Source: Saccharina japonica
Lineage: Eukaryota > Sar > Phaeophyceae > Laminariales > Laminariaceae
Reading direction: 5' to 3'
DNA: 64,000 bases
Assembly: GCA_008828725.1 (NCBI GenBank)
Contig: MEHQ01004071.1
Location: 249,019-313,018, forward strand
The translations under genes were made by a program, and so were the position numbers. A model generated the notes under the pieces. It did no database searches, was not told the origin of the DNA, and saw only the letters and a list, made by a program, of their open reading frames with translations. Positions 1-10,675 of this stretch are shown one piece after another. The first letter of the stretch is position 1, and the number at the start of each line of letters is the position of its first letter.

Positions 1-651
1 GCAAGTCCCGACGTGCTGGCTTTCCCGGACTTTGCCGGTGCCCGTGCAGGTGACCGAAAATTTCAGCTGATAACGGACGCCTCGGTGGACGGCCTGGGGG
101 CAGTGGTGGAGCAAGAGCAGGAAGACGGTAAGACGCGCCCAATTTGTTTCTTGAGTCGGTCCACACTGCCGAACGAGCGGAATTGGAGTGCCACCGAACT
201 GGAATGTGCAGCGATCGTTTGGGCCGTGAAGAAAAATCGCCAACTCTTTTACGGTATACCTTTCATCGTCATCAGCGATCACCAACCATTGAAAAACCTA
301 GAGAGTTTGGCAACGAAAGTGAACCGAGTTCAACGATGGTTTGATTTGCTGAGCGCGTACAACTACAAATTGGTTTATAGACCGGGACGGCTGAACGGCA
401 ACGCCGACTTCATGTCCCGTCTACCGCTGCCGGCAACACCAGACGATGCCAACGCTGACCTACGCCTGACCGACCCCACGGATGTTGACGTTTATTTCAT
501 AGGAGCCAGCGGAGTGCAACCACGATCGGTTCAACGAGCGGGTTCCAGCTTGGGTGGGCTCGAGCCCCGCATGGAAACGTTTGCGGTGGGGGAGAGAGAG
601 CACAGGCCGGCACCATGCACGACGGACGAGCAGGCTCAGCTGCTATGGTAG
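1..651 (+). pseudogene. gypsy A: RNase H domain of pol, 5' truncated by window edge
   Basis: The frame is open from base 1, so no start codon is expected here. The RNase H that removes the RNA template during reverse transcription is recognisable. Counting residues from the Met codon at 13, the catalytic acidic residues are Asp22 (in TDAS), a Glu in TELE at 61-64, Asp89 (in SDH) and Asp132 (in NADF). After about residue 140 the protein becomes a variable linker. The frame closes with TAG at 649-651, and homologous linker sequence resumes in another frame at 662, so a frameshift separates them. The upstream reverse transcriptase is not in the window. Confidence 0.88.
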
Positions 652-661
652 GTGATGCAAT

Positions 662-1081
662 ATGACCGCGAACGTAACCAAAAACAGATACCTACAACGG
701 GGAGTGCACCAGTTTAAACGATACGAGATGAAGGCAGTCCAAGGCGACCAGGCAGATAGACAGCCTGAAAGCCATGTAGACGAGTTCGATAGCGAAGCCG
801 CGTGGGAATTCGGCGAAAGGTTATGCCAGAAAACAGCGAAAGATTGGGCCGAAGCCCAACTTAAGGATGAGACGGCTCACGTAGTGATAAGTTGCATGGC
901 AAACGGTACTGCCAGTAAGGACATAACCGCGGATGGTCTAGGTCCGGGAGTGCACACACAAGAAGTTGAAAGGTTGGTGTCCCAAGGGGAAATAATTGAA
1001 CTACCTAACTCAGAAAAATTGCTTGTGCGACGCCCATCGCGTGCCCCTGCTGACCGCCTTGACAGAAACCCCGGACAGTAA
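662..1081 (+). pseudogene. gypsy A: linker between RNase H and integrase
   Basis: This 139-residue frame has no recognised domain of its own. It aligns by eye with the linker of element B at 42,700-42,980: both have an aromatic-rich stretch around a DWA motif, a central SC(M/F) segment, a following V(E/H)xLxxxG helix and then LLVRR. That supports its place in the polyprotein. It ends at a TAA just before the integrase zinc-finger region, which continues in the same frame with a further stop at 1,139-1,141. Confidence 0.65.
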
Positions 1082-1083
1082 GA

Positions 1084-2234
1084 GAGGCTGCTTGAAGACG
1101 AGCCAGTGAGGACCTATGTGCCGCTACTTCTGCGTCCCTAGGTGATGGACTGTACCCACAAGGAGGCAGTTCATTTAGGTGAGACGGTGAACTGGGGTTG
1201 TTACAGAGGTTTAATTGGTGGATCGGTATCGCAGAAAGCGTTAAGTGGTGGATTAGGCGCTGCTATACTGCCAGGCCCGCAAAAGTACCAGACAAACCGT
1301 GCGGTGGCCGTTGATGCCCATACCCCTACCTAGCCGACCAGGGCAGATGATGGCGTTCGATCGTTTAGGCCCATTGCCGTCAACGGCCAGAGGAAACGAA
1401 TACGTATTTTTGGTGATCGATCTATTCAGCCGCCACGCGGAAGCATATGCAATCACGAAGGGTGAAAATAATACGGAAGGCTGTGCAGGACGGTTGGTCA
1501 ACGACTACATTCCGAGGTGGGGGTGCCCGCACATCTTTTTAACGGACCGGGGCGCAGAATTTGTGTCGAAAGTATGCCGAGGGATTTTTAAGATGTTGGG
1601 TTCTATTAAAAAGTATACGAGCTCGTACCACCCCCAGACGAACGGGATGGTCGAGAGATTGAACCACACGCTGTGCCAAACGTTATCGTATCTCATCGCG
1701 GACTGCCAGAAAAACTGGGACCAGATGTTGCTACACGCCATAACCACCCACAATACCAACGTAAGCAGGGGCACAGGGCTGGCACCTAATAAAGTCCACA
1801 TAGGCCGGTACCCGAGGCTGCCAATGACTATTTTAGAAGGTAGTGGGGTGAAGGGCCACCATAGTGCAAAACGGGATCAGCTCGATTATCTAGAACTGAT
1901 GCGAGACCGACAGATACGCGCTTACAACTTAGTACGGGAAGAGGACAGATTGATCAAAGCAAAACACCAAGCCGGGAATGAGAATATCGACGCCATCATG
2001 AACAATCGATCGAAGTTTAAGGCGGGAGACTGTGCGTGGGTATACAATGATCACAGCACTATGACCGGAGGAGGAAAACATGTCCACAAGCCCACAGAAG
2101 GTAGCTCAAAGCAGAAATCGTTTGCATTGATCAGCAAACTAGCCAACTGTTGGACCGGTCCGTACAAGGTGTTGCTCGTAGGCCCCGGAAAAATTGGTGA
2201 CGGACGAGAAGTAGGGAAAAAGCTATATTGTTGA
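1084..2234 (+). pseudogene. gypsy A: integrase (HHCC finger, DDE core, GPY/F)
   Basis: Integrase would insert the cDNA into chromatin. The N-terminal HHCC zinc finger is split: the His pair is read in the frame around 1,142-1,200, and the CYT and CQAR parts lie in different frames, so there are indels between about 1,190 and 1,280. From 1,299 a 311-codon open frame contains the catalytic core: Asp21 (FDRLGP), Asp83 (TDRG) and Glu119 (VERLN), with the YHPQTNG signature before the Glu. The WTGPY motif at residues 285-289 is the GPY/F module typical of gypsy integrases. The frame then shifts into the chromodomain piece at 2,228. Confidence 0.88.
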
Positions 2235-2785
2235 AAATTCTCCAGGATGAGCCCGGACGAGGGATAAATGCTCGAGTATCAGTACACCGATGCAAGAAAT
2301 GTTTTAACCCCCACGACGGAGGGACCGCGCCGAGACTTTTACCATGGGCCATGAGTAACTATGTGCTCAAAATATACTCGGAAACTTCCCCACCATTTCA
2401 CCTAACCACAGACGACGTGATTGTTGAGCTTGACACCCACCGCGTCATCCCCCGAACAATAGCGAAACATCGGTTAACGAGAGGGTTAGGTGGGAAAATT
2501 GCAGTACAATACCTTACGTACTGGGACGGGATAGAACGACCCACATGGGAACACGAAGAGGAGTTAAAACAATATGGGAACCACGTAGTAACATACTGGG
2601 CTGGAGAACCAGTCCAAATTGGAGGAGGGAATGCGAAATATCGACAGCACAGAGTCCAGGTAGCTAAGAGAGCTGTAGCCCGTGAAAAAGGCGCGAGACA
2701 TGTGCTGCCGGGATATTTTGTGTGCTGTGACACCCGAGAGAGGCTGGGGCTGTGTACACCTGACATCGTTGGCTCGTATATATAA
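2228..2785 (+). pseudogene. gypsy A: chromodomain-bearing integrase C-terminus
   Basis: A chromodomain spans about residues 76-125 of this frame, with the aromatic cage candidates Tyr95, Trp99 and Trp107 (YLTYWDG then PTWE) and a following acidic helix. In chromoviruses this domain reads histone methyl marks and steers integration to heterochromatin; that role is known for the family and is inferred here. After it come a VTYWAG segment and a basic stretch that align with element B at 44,490-44,640. A conserved RCKKCFNPH motif lies upstream at residues 21-29. The frame overlaps the integrase frame by 7 bases, so at least one indel lies there. Confidence 0.82.
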
Positions 2786-3016
2786 ATCAATACAATCCAA
2801 ACAGGCTGGCAGCTGTCACGAGTGGTGGGGGTTGCGGAGGACGCCGAAAGCAAGAGCCTTCCACACACGATCAAGATGCTGGATCTAGGAAAGCAATACA
2901 ACGTACATCTGTCCAAGGCTACATTAACCACCGTCAGCGAGGAGCAAAGAATGTGGTGCTGGCACGTACACCGGACGACGAGGAGCACCAAGAACTATAC
3001 GCCATCGCTGGGTTGA
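2786..3016 (+). pseudogene. gypsy A: decayed C-terminal reader-like tail
   Basis: No long frame survives here, but pieces align with the C-terminal tail of element B. An EWWGL segment near 2,820 resembles the LWWLG of element B. An LTTVSEEQRMWCWHVH segment near 2,925-2,975 resembles its YTT...GSWCLQVH segment. Element A therefore once had the same extra domain behind its chromodomain. The match is by eye and rests on short blocks in different frames. Confidence 0.5.
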
Positions 3017-3840
3017 TATAAAAGATGGGGGGTGGGAGGTACACTCGACAGGAAAGCCGACAGAGTGGACCGGGTGTTGACACTTATCAGCAAGCTAGGG
3101 GGGAGACGGGTAGCGAATAGTGAAGACAGGCCAACAGGCCATACGTTAACGAAAAGAATGTGCAGACATTGTAAAGCTGGAATTGACTAGCATTAAGTTA
3201 GCAGGTCGAGTTGAAGCAAAGATGATTTTTTTTCTGTGCTATTCCGGTACTTCAAATAGCAGAGGGAGATGATTTTTTTCCGCCCGGTTATGTTGAGTCT
3301 TTACGATTTTTGTGTAGGGGTTTCCACCCATTTAATTCCGCATTTTTTTTCCCTAGTGTAAACAGACATCAACACCTGTTCAGCAATCTCAGTACGGATT
3401 GTAGTTTCACCGCACGCCCTTAATATGGCGACGGTGGCTCAGGGTGGGCTATTGTTGTGAGATTGGGTTTACAGACCATCTCGAGGCGTTATAGTAACAG
3501 AGAGCAGGGGACAGAGTCAGTTGAGTCGTATGTCAGACCACACGGACGACCCAACAGCTGGCCCAACGCTCATCATGGGGTAAGAGGAGAGCAGTAGAAC
3601 AGGTCATACTAGAACTACTGGGGTGGGAGAAGTCGGAGCAGTAAGAGAAGACCCGATTGGATGAAGACCAATCAATTTGTGATTCGTTGGGAGGAAATAC
3701 TGTTGAGAATGTACGAGCGTTGACGCAAGACTGTTGAGAGAGCGTAGCCGCTGTCTGCTGATAGGCTACAGCCAAGCGAGGAGCGGATAGCGGGAGGTTG
3801 TTGTTGTCGTTGTTGTCTTCACATTAAACCCGTTCTTTCT
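3017..3840 (+). other. probable 3' non-coding end of gypsy A (LTR not proven)
   Basis: A purine run (AAAGATGGGGGGTGGGAGG, about 3,021-3,039) directly follows the coding remnant, and a second one (GGGGGGAGACGGG) lies near 3,100; either could be a polypurine tract. The rest holds no gene. It ends in a GTTGTTGTTGTCG run followed by TTCACATTAAA, and a very similar end occurs near 28,245-28,280. The partner LTR would be left of the window, so the LTR borders cannot be read. Confidence 0.35.
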
Positions 3841-4452
3841 ACTCAACCACATCAGTACACCCAGTGCCTGTTCTGATTCCCAGTCCTAGAGAGATACAAG
3901 CTATGTGGTCACAGAATATGAAACAGAGAAAAACCCAAACAAAATAACCACAATTTAATGGGCAAAGCAAGTGAGATGCGTAACGTACCGAGTACAGAAC
4001 ACAGCGACACGAGCCGGACCAAAAACTAAGAACAAAAAGACAAACAAAAAATATGAAATGAAACAGAATACGAATGACGCAGGGAGACAGAAGCGCCCCT
4101 AGAAGAAAAACACACGTGCCCAAGAGGAACAGATAACTGCTGCACGGGCGAGGCAACACGAAACAGAGGGAGACATCGGCATAGGGTTGAAACAAAGGGA
4201 GAAACAAGGCAAAAAAAAGCAAGAAAGAAGACACGAGAGAGGAAAAGAGAAAAATCGTTCTCAAGGCAAGCTCAAAGCGATGGTAACAACAAGTTCCCGT
4301 CTCTGCTATAAAAACTGTTACGGGGACCATGTCACACCTTCTGCCATCTCATTCCCACTCTAAAACAAAAACGGTGTCAAGAGCCGGTACTACCTCTGCC
4401 GCGCCCCCCCCAGTGAACACATCAACAGGAAACAAATAATAGAATTCAAGGA
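3841..4452. other. purine-rich stretch without a gene
   Basis: The plus strand is strongly A/G-rich, especially 3,970-4,300. The only long frame is on the minus strand and is hydrophobic simply because it reads poly-purine DNA backwards. I see no gene, RNA or repeat border. Confidence 0.5.
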
Positions 4453-4810
4453 CTAGTCGAGCCGATATCTTGCCACACGATCTACCATTTCGTTTCTGCA
4501 TTCGTCGACAGCTGTATCAGTACGCCCACCCCTGCCTTCCCCCCCCCTCTCCTGGTCGCCTCTCTTGGCGTCCTCAGCTGCATGCCGTAGCCAGCTCCTC
4601 TCCGCTTCGGCCCTGTGCCACCTCGTCATGAAATGGTCCGCCGCCTCGCCAACCCCCCGATACCACACCCCCCTCTTTTTAGCCGCCCTCGGCCATAGTA
4701 CCGTCTCTGCTCCGAACAGTAAAGGGGAGCTTTCTGTGGAGCCCTCTGTCGCTCGAAAAGCCCTGAGGTCATCTGCTAGACATTGTGCCCAGTTCTTTTC
4801 TGGCCGGCCA
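4453..4810 (-). pseudogene. retroelement polyprotein fragment, possibly end of an integrase
   Basis: On the minus strand an open frame runs without a Met from about 4,810 to 4,453. It reads an ENWAQCL-like start (here KNWAQCL), then ATEGSTESSPLLFG, then a highly charged helical tail rich in Arg, Glu and Ala. The W-x3-L ... ST-x2-SP-x2-x-G spacing resembles the region after the catalytic Glu of gypsy-type integrases. No catalytic residues are present, so this is only a scrap. The assignment is tentative; it could be another retroelement class. Confidence 0.35.
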
Positions 4811-5126
4811 GGCCCCGGGTTCGTCCCACCGGCGATCGTCGGAGATAGAATATAGCCGCCTGAGCGACTCTTGTAGGACTACTGGCGTAGCTGTCGTACT
4901 TCGGTACCGTTGCTGGACGTATGTAAGCGCTGGAGAGTGTGCCCCGCACACCCCCCATCTGCTCAGTCCCGATTTCCGCCTGCCTTTTCCTGCACCTGGC
5001 TAATAAAAGACCTATTTTTGCATCATATCGTCTTGAACGAGTCCACTGCCTGCTGTCCATCCCGAACCTGTAAACCTCTGAAGGCCTACCCCTTCAGTCT
5101 CTCGTGAGAGGAACCTACCAACAGCC

Positions 5127-6306
5127 TAGGCCCAATCGTCTAAGACGTGTCTTATAATTTGTCTTAATCCGTTTTTCAGAGAGAGGCCCGTCTTACTCCC
5201 TATATTGCGTCTTAGCACGTCTTCGATTCGTCTTTAACCTATATCAGGCGCAGCTTAGGGAGTCTTAGGTAGTTCTCACGACTTGAGCGAGCTGTAGGAA
5301 CATAACGGCAACAATCAGCAGGTAAACCAATGACTCCAAGCTGCTTTTCGAACCTTTGTTTTTTTTGTGTTTCCCCGTTTTTTTCCCTGTGCTCCGTTTT
5401 TGTTCACGCGGGATGGGATGATGGGATTTTGTTTGTTTATTATTTGAAATTCGCGATCGCCCCACACGCATTATACAGCACACATCGCACCTCCACCTCG
5501 ACAAAACCTCCAAGCCCTACACACAGCACACACTATTACTGATTGCACCTTCCCAGCACACCTACGACTACAACAACACCAGCAAAGCACCACTTCCACT
5601 CTTTCGCAATAATGGCTTCGGCACTGCTGGCGGCGTCGGCCCCGGCTCCTTCCTTCCCGCCCGCCCCGGTCAATGTTCCGCTGTGTTATATGCATTGCTT
5701 GACGGCGGCAGCTGCATGCGGTAATAGTATCATTCAACCTGCTCCTACTATGTAATAAGCAGGTAGATGTAGTAGCAGGATGATAGTGTACTCAAGGGTT
5801 ATCGTTGTTGTTGTGTTCTACACCATTACCTATACACATGTATATACGAAGTGAAGGTACGTATATTAAAATGTTTTAAAAAAAACAACAACAGCTGTGA
5901 GCTCGAGGATTTCGTCGAAGCTCATCTTTGTATAAAAATAATATATGATAAGTCTCAGAGTATACATTTACGAGTCGTCTTATGCCTATTTTTGTGTCTT
6001 AGCACGTCTTAGATTCGTCTTAGCCTGTCTTAGGCTCGTCTAAGCACGCCTTAGATTCGTCTTAGCACGTCTTACATTCGTCTTAGCACGTCTTAATTCC
6101 GATTAAGACGCGCCAAGACGAATGAAAGACGTACTAAGACGAATGTAAGACGTGCTAAGACGTAAAATACTAAATAAGACGACTAATATTCGCACGTCTT
6201 GATTAAAAAACAATCGACCTGCGGTCGGCTTATTCCTCGCTACGCTCGAAAACTACTGTAAGTCCGACTTACGGCTCGCTTCGCTCGTCTTAAAAGATTG
6301 GGCCTA
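5127..6306. mobile_element. non-autonomous inverted-repeat DNA transposon with 8-bp target duplication (hAT-like)
   Basis: The element begins TAGGCCCAATCGTCTAAGAC and ends in the inverted match GTCTTAAAAGATTGGGCCTA, giving ~20-bp terminal inverted repeats with two or three mismatches. The 8 bases CAACAGCC flank it on both sides (5,119-5,126 and 6,307-6,314), a perfect target duplication. An 8-bp duplication is characteristic of hAT transposons, though other superfamilies can also give it. Inside are many GTCTTAG/CTAAGAC motifs near both ends, as expected of subterminal transposase sites. No transposase is encoded; the small open frames near 5,330-5,755 are low-complexity. Confidence 0.82.
5995..6165. 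repeat. subterminal inverted repeats of GTCTTAGCACGTCTTAGATTC-type units
   Basis: About ten near-copies of a CGTCTTAG-based unit run in one orientation from 5,995 to about 6,105 and in the opposite orientation from about 6,110 to 6,165, with the axis near TAATTCCGATTA. The block can fold into a large hairpin. It lies inside the element at 5,127-6,306, close to its right end; a weaker set occurs near its left end at 5,140-5,270. Confidence 0.75.
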
Positions 6307-7239
6307 CAACAGCCCCTTCCTATATACGATAAACAATGCAGGAGTTTCCCATGGAAATTTATGGCTTTTGTATATAGGGGGCAGGGGGGCTACAGTAAGT
6401 ACCGCGGCCCATCCTTTTGTATAGTTATAGCGCGTAGAGGGGTTGCTCTGCACGCGGGTCCCAGTGACATTTCGCCACCATCGATATAATCGTTTGATGG
6501 GCGTACAGCAGTACGAGTGCGCACTATTGTGTAGCACGAGTACTGCTGTACTGAATAATATATTATTACGTATCCGTATTTTTCCATGATCGACGGCCAC
6601 AGCGATGATGCTGCTACGACGTACTGCACTACTACTCTGTGTCGTCTGTGTGTCAGTGGGTCTACCCCCTTCATCCTGCTGCAAAATGATTTGTACTCGA
6701 AGAACAAGAACTATTGTAACTACTGTTGTGCCTGTCTGCACTGCTTGTTGTGCTGAATCCTTTGCTGCTTACTTACTACGCGTGTAATACGTCTGACGAC
6801 GCACTCCGCTACTTGGCGCTTCTATCGCATCGATATAATCCATAGTAGTAGAGAGAAGCAACAAACCTTTTGACTCGCAAACGGAGTTTGTCGGCTGGGC
6901 GGGGAACGGGTCGGGGCGCTGCCCCGACCCGCTCCCCGCCGCAAAGTCTGTGATGTGTGGCGACAAGAATACTTTTATTTTTGCACTTGACGGGCTGTAC
7001 GAGTAATGCGTACGTACTGCATTCAATTCGCCATCAATCGCATCAATCGTAAATATTCCATTCCGTTTGTGTCCGTACGAGTACAACAGTAGTAGTAGCA
7101 GTATAGTTCCTGCGGTCGTCCTTTGCCTCTACATCACACACACTGCCTGATCTGTTGTGTAAAAGTTGCTCAAAATGAACCGAAACGCCTCACAATCTTT
7201 CACACCCCGGACAGATCAGCTCACCGTAGCTCGAGCTAG
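6307..7239. other. no gene; low-complexity flank containing one GC-rich hairpin
   Basis: Short frames on both strands overlap each other, have no conserved motif and are rich in CTG/CAG or GTA runs. The notable structure is the hairpin at 6,899-6,939, listed separately. Confidence 0.5.
6899..6939. repeat. near-perfect GC-rich hairpin
   Basis: A 19-base arm (GCGGGGAACGGGTCGGGGC) is followed by GCT and then the inverted arm, with one mismatch (A against G). Weaker pairing continues outward through GTCGGCTG and the facing bases. It may be a transposon end or a terminator-like fold; no neighbouring gene tells which. Confidence 0.7.
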
Positions 7240-7705
7240 CTCTTTAAAGGGCTAGCTCACCGGTGAGCTACGTGAGCTACATGAGCTACACAAGTTTTCC
7301 TTCGCTTGAGCTATAGACGATAGCTCATCTGCACATGTTTTCAAAGTTTGAGCTAAAATCGGTAGCTCATCTGCACACATATGTCCGGAGTTAGCTATAT
7401 GATCTGCCTGAGCTAGCTCATTTGGCCCAAAACGAGCTATTGGAGCTGCATGAGCTACGCATGTTTTCAAAACTTGAGCTATAATCGGTAGCTCATCTGG
7501 ATATGTTTCGAAGTCTTGAGCTATAATCGGTAGCTCATCTGCGCAAGTTTTCAAAGCTTGAGATATGATCGGTAGCTCATCTGCACATGTTTTGGAGGCT
7601 TGGGCTATAGGCGGTAGCTCATCTGCACTTGTTATGGAGGCTTCAGCTATAGGCGGTAGCTCATCTGCACATGTTTTCAAGGCTTGAGCTATAGGGGACA
7701 GATGA
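7240..7705 (-). repeat. 42-bp tandem repeat array 1, open as 14-residue repeats on the minus strand
   Basis: About ten degenerate copies of a 42-bp unit containing GGTAGCTCATCTGCACATG. Because 42 is a multiple of three, one minus-strand frame stays open across the array and beyond (7,851 to 7,252, 199 codons). It reads repeats of the form CADELP(I/P)IAQALKT. The first ~60 residues of that frame are non-repetitive. Of the other two minus frames, both hit stops within the unit. I do not know whether it is translated: a period of 42 alone would keep a frame open. A second array of the same unit lies 480 bp away. Confidence 0.75.
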
Positions 7706-8185
7706 CCAAGCTCACGAGATGTCATTATATATAACAAATCTGGATCAAAGCTCGCGTGCGCGCGGACTTCCAAAACCGAGATTTTTTTTAATATACCCGG
7801 GGTGTGATATGAGTCTCGTCCGGGATGTGGCGAAAGCCTCGTCTTGACCAAGACGATATTTTTATTTCCGTATCAAATCTCTATTGATAACAAAAAGTCT
7901 GGGCTGGAAATCTCTCGACCAAGACGATACTTGTATTTACTTGATTTCAGTATCAGTGTGAGTTTGAAAACCAAAGTACGAAAATAACATCGAAAATAAA
8001 GTTGACCAGGATGAACAAAAATAAATACGACTTACTTGATTTTAGTATAGGACGATGAAACTTGATTTAAGAAACCGGAAGCTGAACATTTTCTGCACAA
8101 GGTGGAATAAATGGAAGTTTCTAGATTTTATTCAAAGTGGAATAAATGTAGGCCAAAGTGAGGGTGTTATATGCATGTTCGCCGG
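7706..8185. other. spacer between the two 42-bp arrays, no gene seen
   Basis: AT-richer sequence with a repeated phrase GACCAAGACGATA (7,838-7,862 and 7,917-7,931) and a repeated ACTTGATTT(C/T)AGTAT. No convincing coding region. Confidence 0.45.
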
Positions 8186-8765
8186 GAAAGAGCTACAATG
8201 AGCTGCGTACATTATCATGTTTTCCCGGGGTGAGCTATATATAGGCGATAGCTCATCTGCACATGTTTTCCCGGCTCGAGTTATAGGCGGTAGCTCATCT
8301 GCACATGTTTTCAAGGCTTGAGCTGTAAGGCGATAGCTCATTTGCATATGTTTTGGAGGCCTGAGCTATAGGCGGTAGCTCATCTGTACATGTTTTGAAG
8401 GCTTGAGCTGTGATCGGTAGCTCATTTGCACATATTTCGAAGGCTTGAGCTATAATCGGTAGCTCATCTGCCCATGTTTTCAAAGCTTGAGCTATAATCG
8501 GTAGCTCATCTGCGCATGTTTTCAAAGCTTGAGCTATAATCGGTAGCTCATCTGCGCATGTTTTCAAAGCTTGAGCTATAATCGGTAGCTCATCTGCACA
8601 TGTTTTCAAAATTTGAGCTATAATAGAGGATAGCTCATCTACACGCTTTTGCACAAGGTGAGCTATATGATCTGCTGAGCTAGCTCATCCGTCCCGAAAT
8701 GAGCTATATGAGCTACATGAGCTACACATGTTTTCCTAGGCATAAATCGGTAGCTCATCTGCGCA
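8186..8765 (-). repeat. 42-bp tandem repeat array 2
   Basis: About twelve copies of the same 42-bp unit as at 7,240-7,705. The central copies (8,460-8,600) are nearly identical, while the outer ones are degenerate, which fits homogenisation from the middle. The minus-strand frame is open from 8,654 to 8,295 (119 codons, CADELPIIAQALKT repeats). A neighbouring frame 8,347-8,132 carries on with the same motif after a frameshift. Confidence 0.78.
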
Positions 8766-10675
8766 TACAGTTGTACCCTCGATTGATTGTAGCGGACGCC
8801 CTGCTGCTGTGCCGCAGCTTTTCGGCCCAATGAAAGGACAACGAACCTTCGACCCATTCTTATTTCGTACCAATACGTCCGTAAACGTAATGTTGTGTCG
8901 ATATTCATTTTATCAAACAAGCGGTTGTTATATTTACGGACAGAGTGGTACGTAGTGAGTGGTGCTTCGCGCAGCAGCAAGATACCCTACATCCACATCA
9001 AGTGCGTGGTGTACGCAAACGACGACAACAACAACAGGGACGTACTTGGCGCACTACATAACTGCTGCTGACCTCTCGACTACTGTGTGCCGAATCACAC
9101 TACTCCTGCTGCTGCTGCTTGCTGCTGCTGTAGCAGCAGCAAGCAGCACACCACACACACGAACAAGTTAGATCATTGGTGAAACCAAAAGAAAAAAGTC
9201 AACAACGCGGCCCGAACAACACACACAGCAGAGAGGTGCGTAGTGGTGCAGGCAAACGATGACGATAGACAGCAAGAACGTACGCCTGCTATCCTCTCGG
9301 GCTGTGAAAACGGCACTGCTACACCTGGGTGGTGCAACAGAACAGCAGAGGAGGAGGAGTGTAGGTTTGTTGGTGGCGGTTGGCCTAATCATCATGGTGG
9401 GTGTCGTCTTGAGGTAGAGAAATGTGCACGCTATCGGGTTTGCCTGTCCATCCTCGGTGATGCATGGTACATAGGTGTTCCGATACACGCAGGTAGCTCT
9501 AGTGCACCATGGGTGAACCGCCTCATGTTGATTATACAAGGATCCGACAGGGCCGCCTATCGGCGGCCCCGCCCTCCATGAAAGTTGGAGAGTGTGGAGT
9601 GTTTGCGATAGAGGTAAAAAATATATTCACTTCCCCTCTGCTCAAAAACGTCAATCCCCTTCCCCTCATGGTTTCGGTGTGTTTGCGATAGAAGTATACA
9701 AAATCCTGCAGGCGACGCCTCCGAAAATGATAAGGGAAGTGGGGTGAGGCCATGCGGCAAACCAAACAAACAACGAAAACAAAAAGTAGCGTACGAGAGG
9801 AACGGCAGTCCAGCAACGGTGGCGGCGGCAGGGATATAACCGCAGTGCCGCAGCTGCTATCCCACGACCGCAAGCAGCAGCACCGGTGGCTGCAGCTACG
9901 TGGCGGCAGCCCCAGCAGCATCGCCAGCCCCAGCAGCAGCGGCAGCAGGAGCAGCAGCAGAGCAGCAAAAGCAACAGACCCCGTTTTTGCTTTTTTCGAT
10001 TTTGCGTCCGACTATTCTTGTCGTCGTGTGCTGCTCGTGCTGCTGCCCACGACGTACGCGCGACACCACGCCAGCACGCTCCGCTCCAAGCCCGCCCGGC
10101 GTTCTAAACATATAGACCGTGGTGGCGCGCCGCCGCTGCTGCTAGTGCTGCTACCGCTGCTACCGCAGTGTGGTGAAATTGAAATGATACACGACGATCT
10201 GTCATCCTGTCGCGCTCTACGAGCAAGGCGGTACGATTACGTCTCCATACGACTACGACTCGTAAGAGTAGTTCTTCTGAACAGCCCATCCTCCACGACA
10301 CCAAGCCGGCGAGAGCGTACCGTAGCAGGCCGCCAGCAGTCCGCCGGCTCCCCGTTAGGCAAATCCAGCACCGCTCGTCTGTATCATACTGTAGCTACAC
10401 CTCTCGAGCCTCGGTGCTCCCACCGGTTGTTGTGTTGTGTAGAGCAAGCAGCAAGGTTGGGGCTCTAGTTGGGGCCTATGGGAGATATCTGCCATACTTT
10501 GGGACGTTCTGCGTCGGTAGAATGCTCGGTGCGTGTAGGCCAATCAAACTGAGACAAAAAGTTACCGTAACTTTTGATCAAAAACATACTTCTCCAAAAA
10601 CGTATATTTTTGTCGTTTTTTCAAACATTTACCTCAAATCCTCCCTTCGGGAGAATGTTTTGAATTTTTAGTGTA
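8766..10675. other. no recognisable gene; CAG/CTG-rich low-complexity DNA
   Basis: Runs of GCTGCTGCTG / AGCAGCAGC occur at 9,100-9,150, 9,860-9,970 and 10,130-10,170. The phrase GTGTTTGCGATAGA(G/A)GTA occurs twice (near 9,598 and 9,680). The longest frame (9,752-10,468) is made of Ser, Arg and Gln runs and has overlapping frames of similar size on the other strand. I see no gene here. Confidence 0.5.

Larger units (their letters stand above)
1..3016 (+). mobile_element. Ty3/gypsy retrotransposon A, 3' part, decayed
   Basis: The coding pieces lie in the order RNase H, linker, integrase zinc finger, integrase core, GPY/F module, chromodomain, tail. That order (RNase H before integrase) is the Ty3/gypsy order, and the chromodomain is typical of the chromovirus branch. 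Gag, protease and reverse transcriptase would lie upstream, outside the window. The reading frame changes near 655, 1,280 and 2,230 and stops interrupt it, so the copy is dead. It is a relative of element B at 39.9-44.9 kb: the linker, integrase and tail align by eye, but element A is less GC-rich and clearly diverged. Confidence 0.9.

Noticed and set aside
3017-3840. Defined LTR of gypsy A
   Set aside because: Candidate polypurine tracts exist, but the partner LTR is outside the window, so no border can be proved.
3839-4330. 163-codon minus-strand frame with several hydrophobic stretches
   Set aside because: It is the reverse reading of a strongly purine-rich plus strand, which yields Phe, Leu, Ser and Val by composition. 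There is no family motif and no flanking signal.
7240-8765. CRISPR-like appearance of the 42-bp arrays
   Set aside because: Units are contiguous and degenerate with no unique spacers, and the DNA is eukaryotic. They are tandem repeats.
9752-10468. 238-codon plus-strand frame
   Set aside because: Low-complexity Ser/Arg/Gln sequence from CAG-type runs, with overlapping frames of similar quality on both strands.
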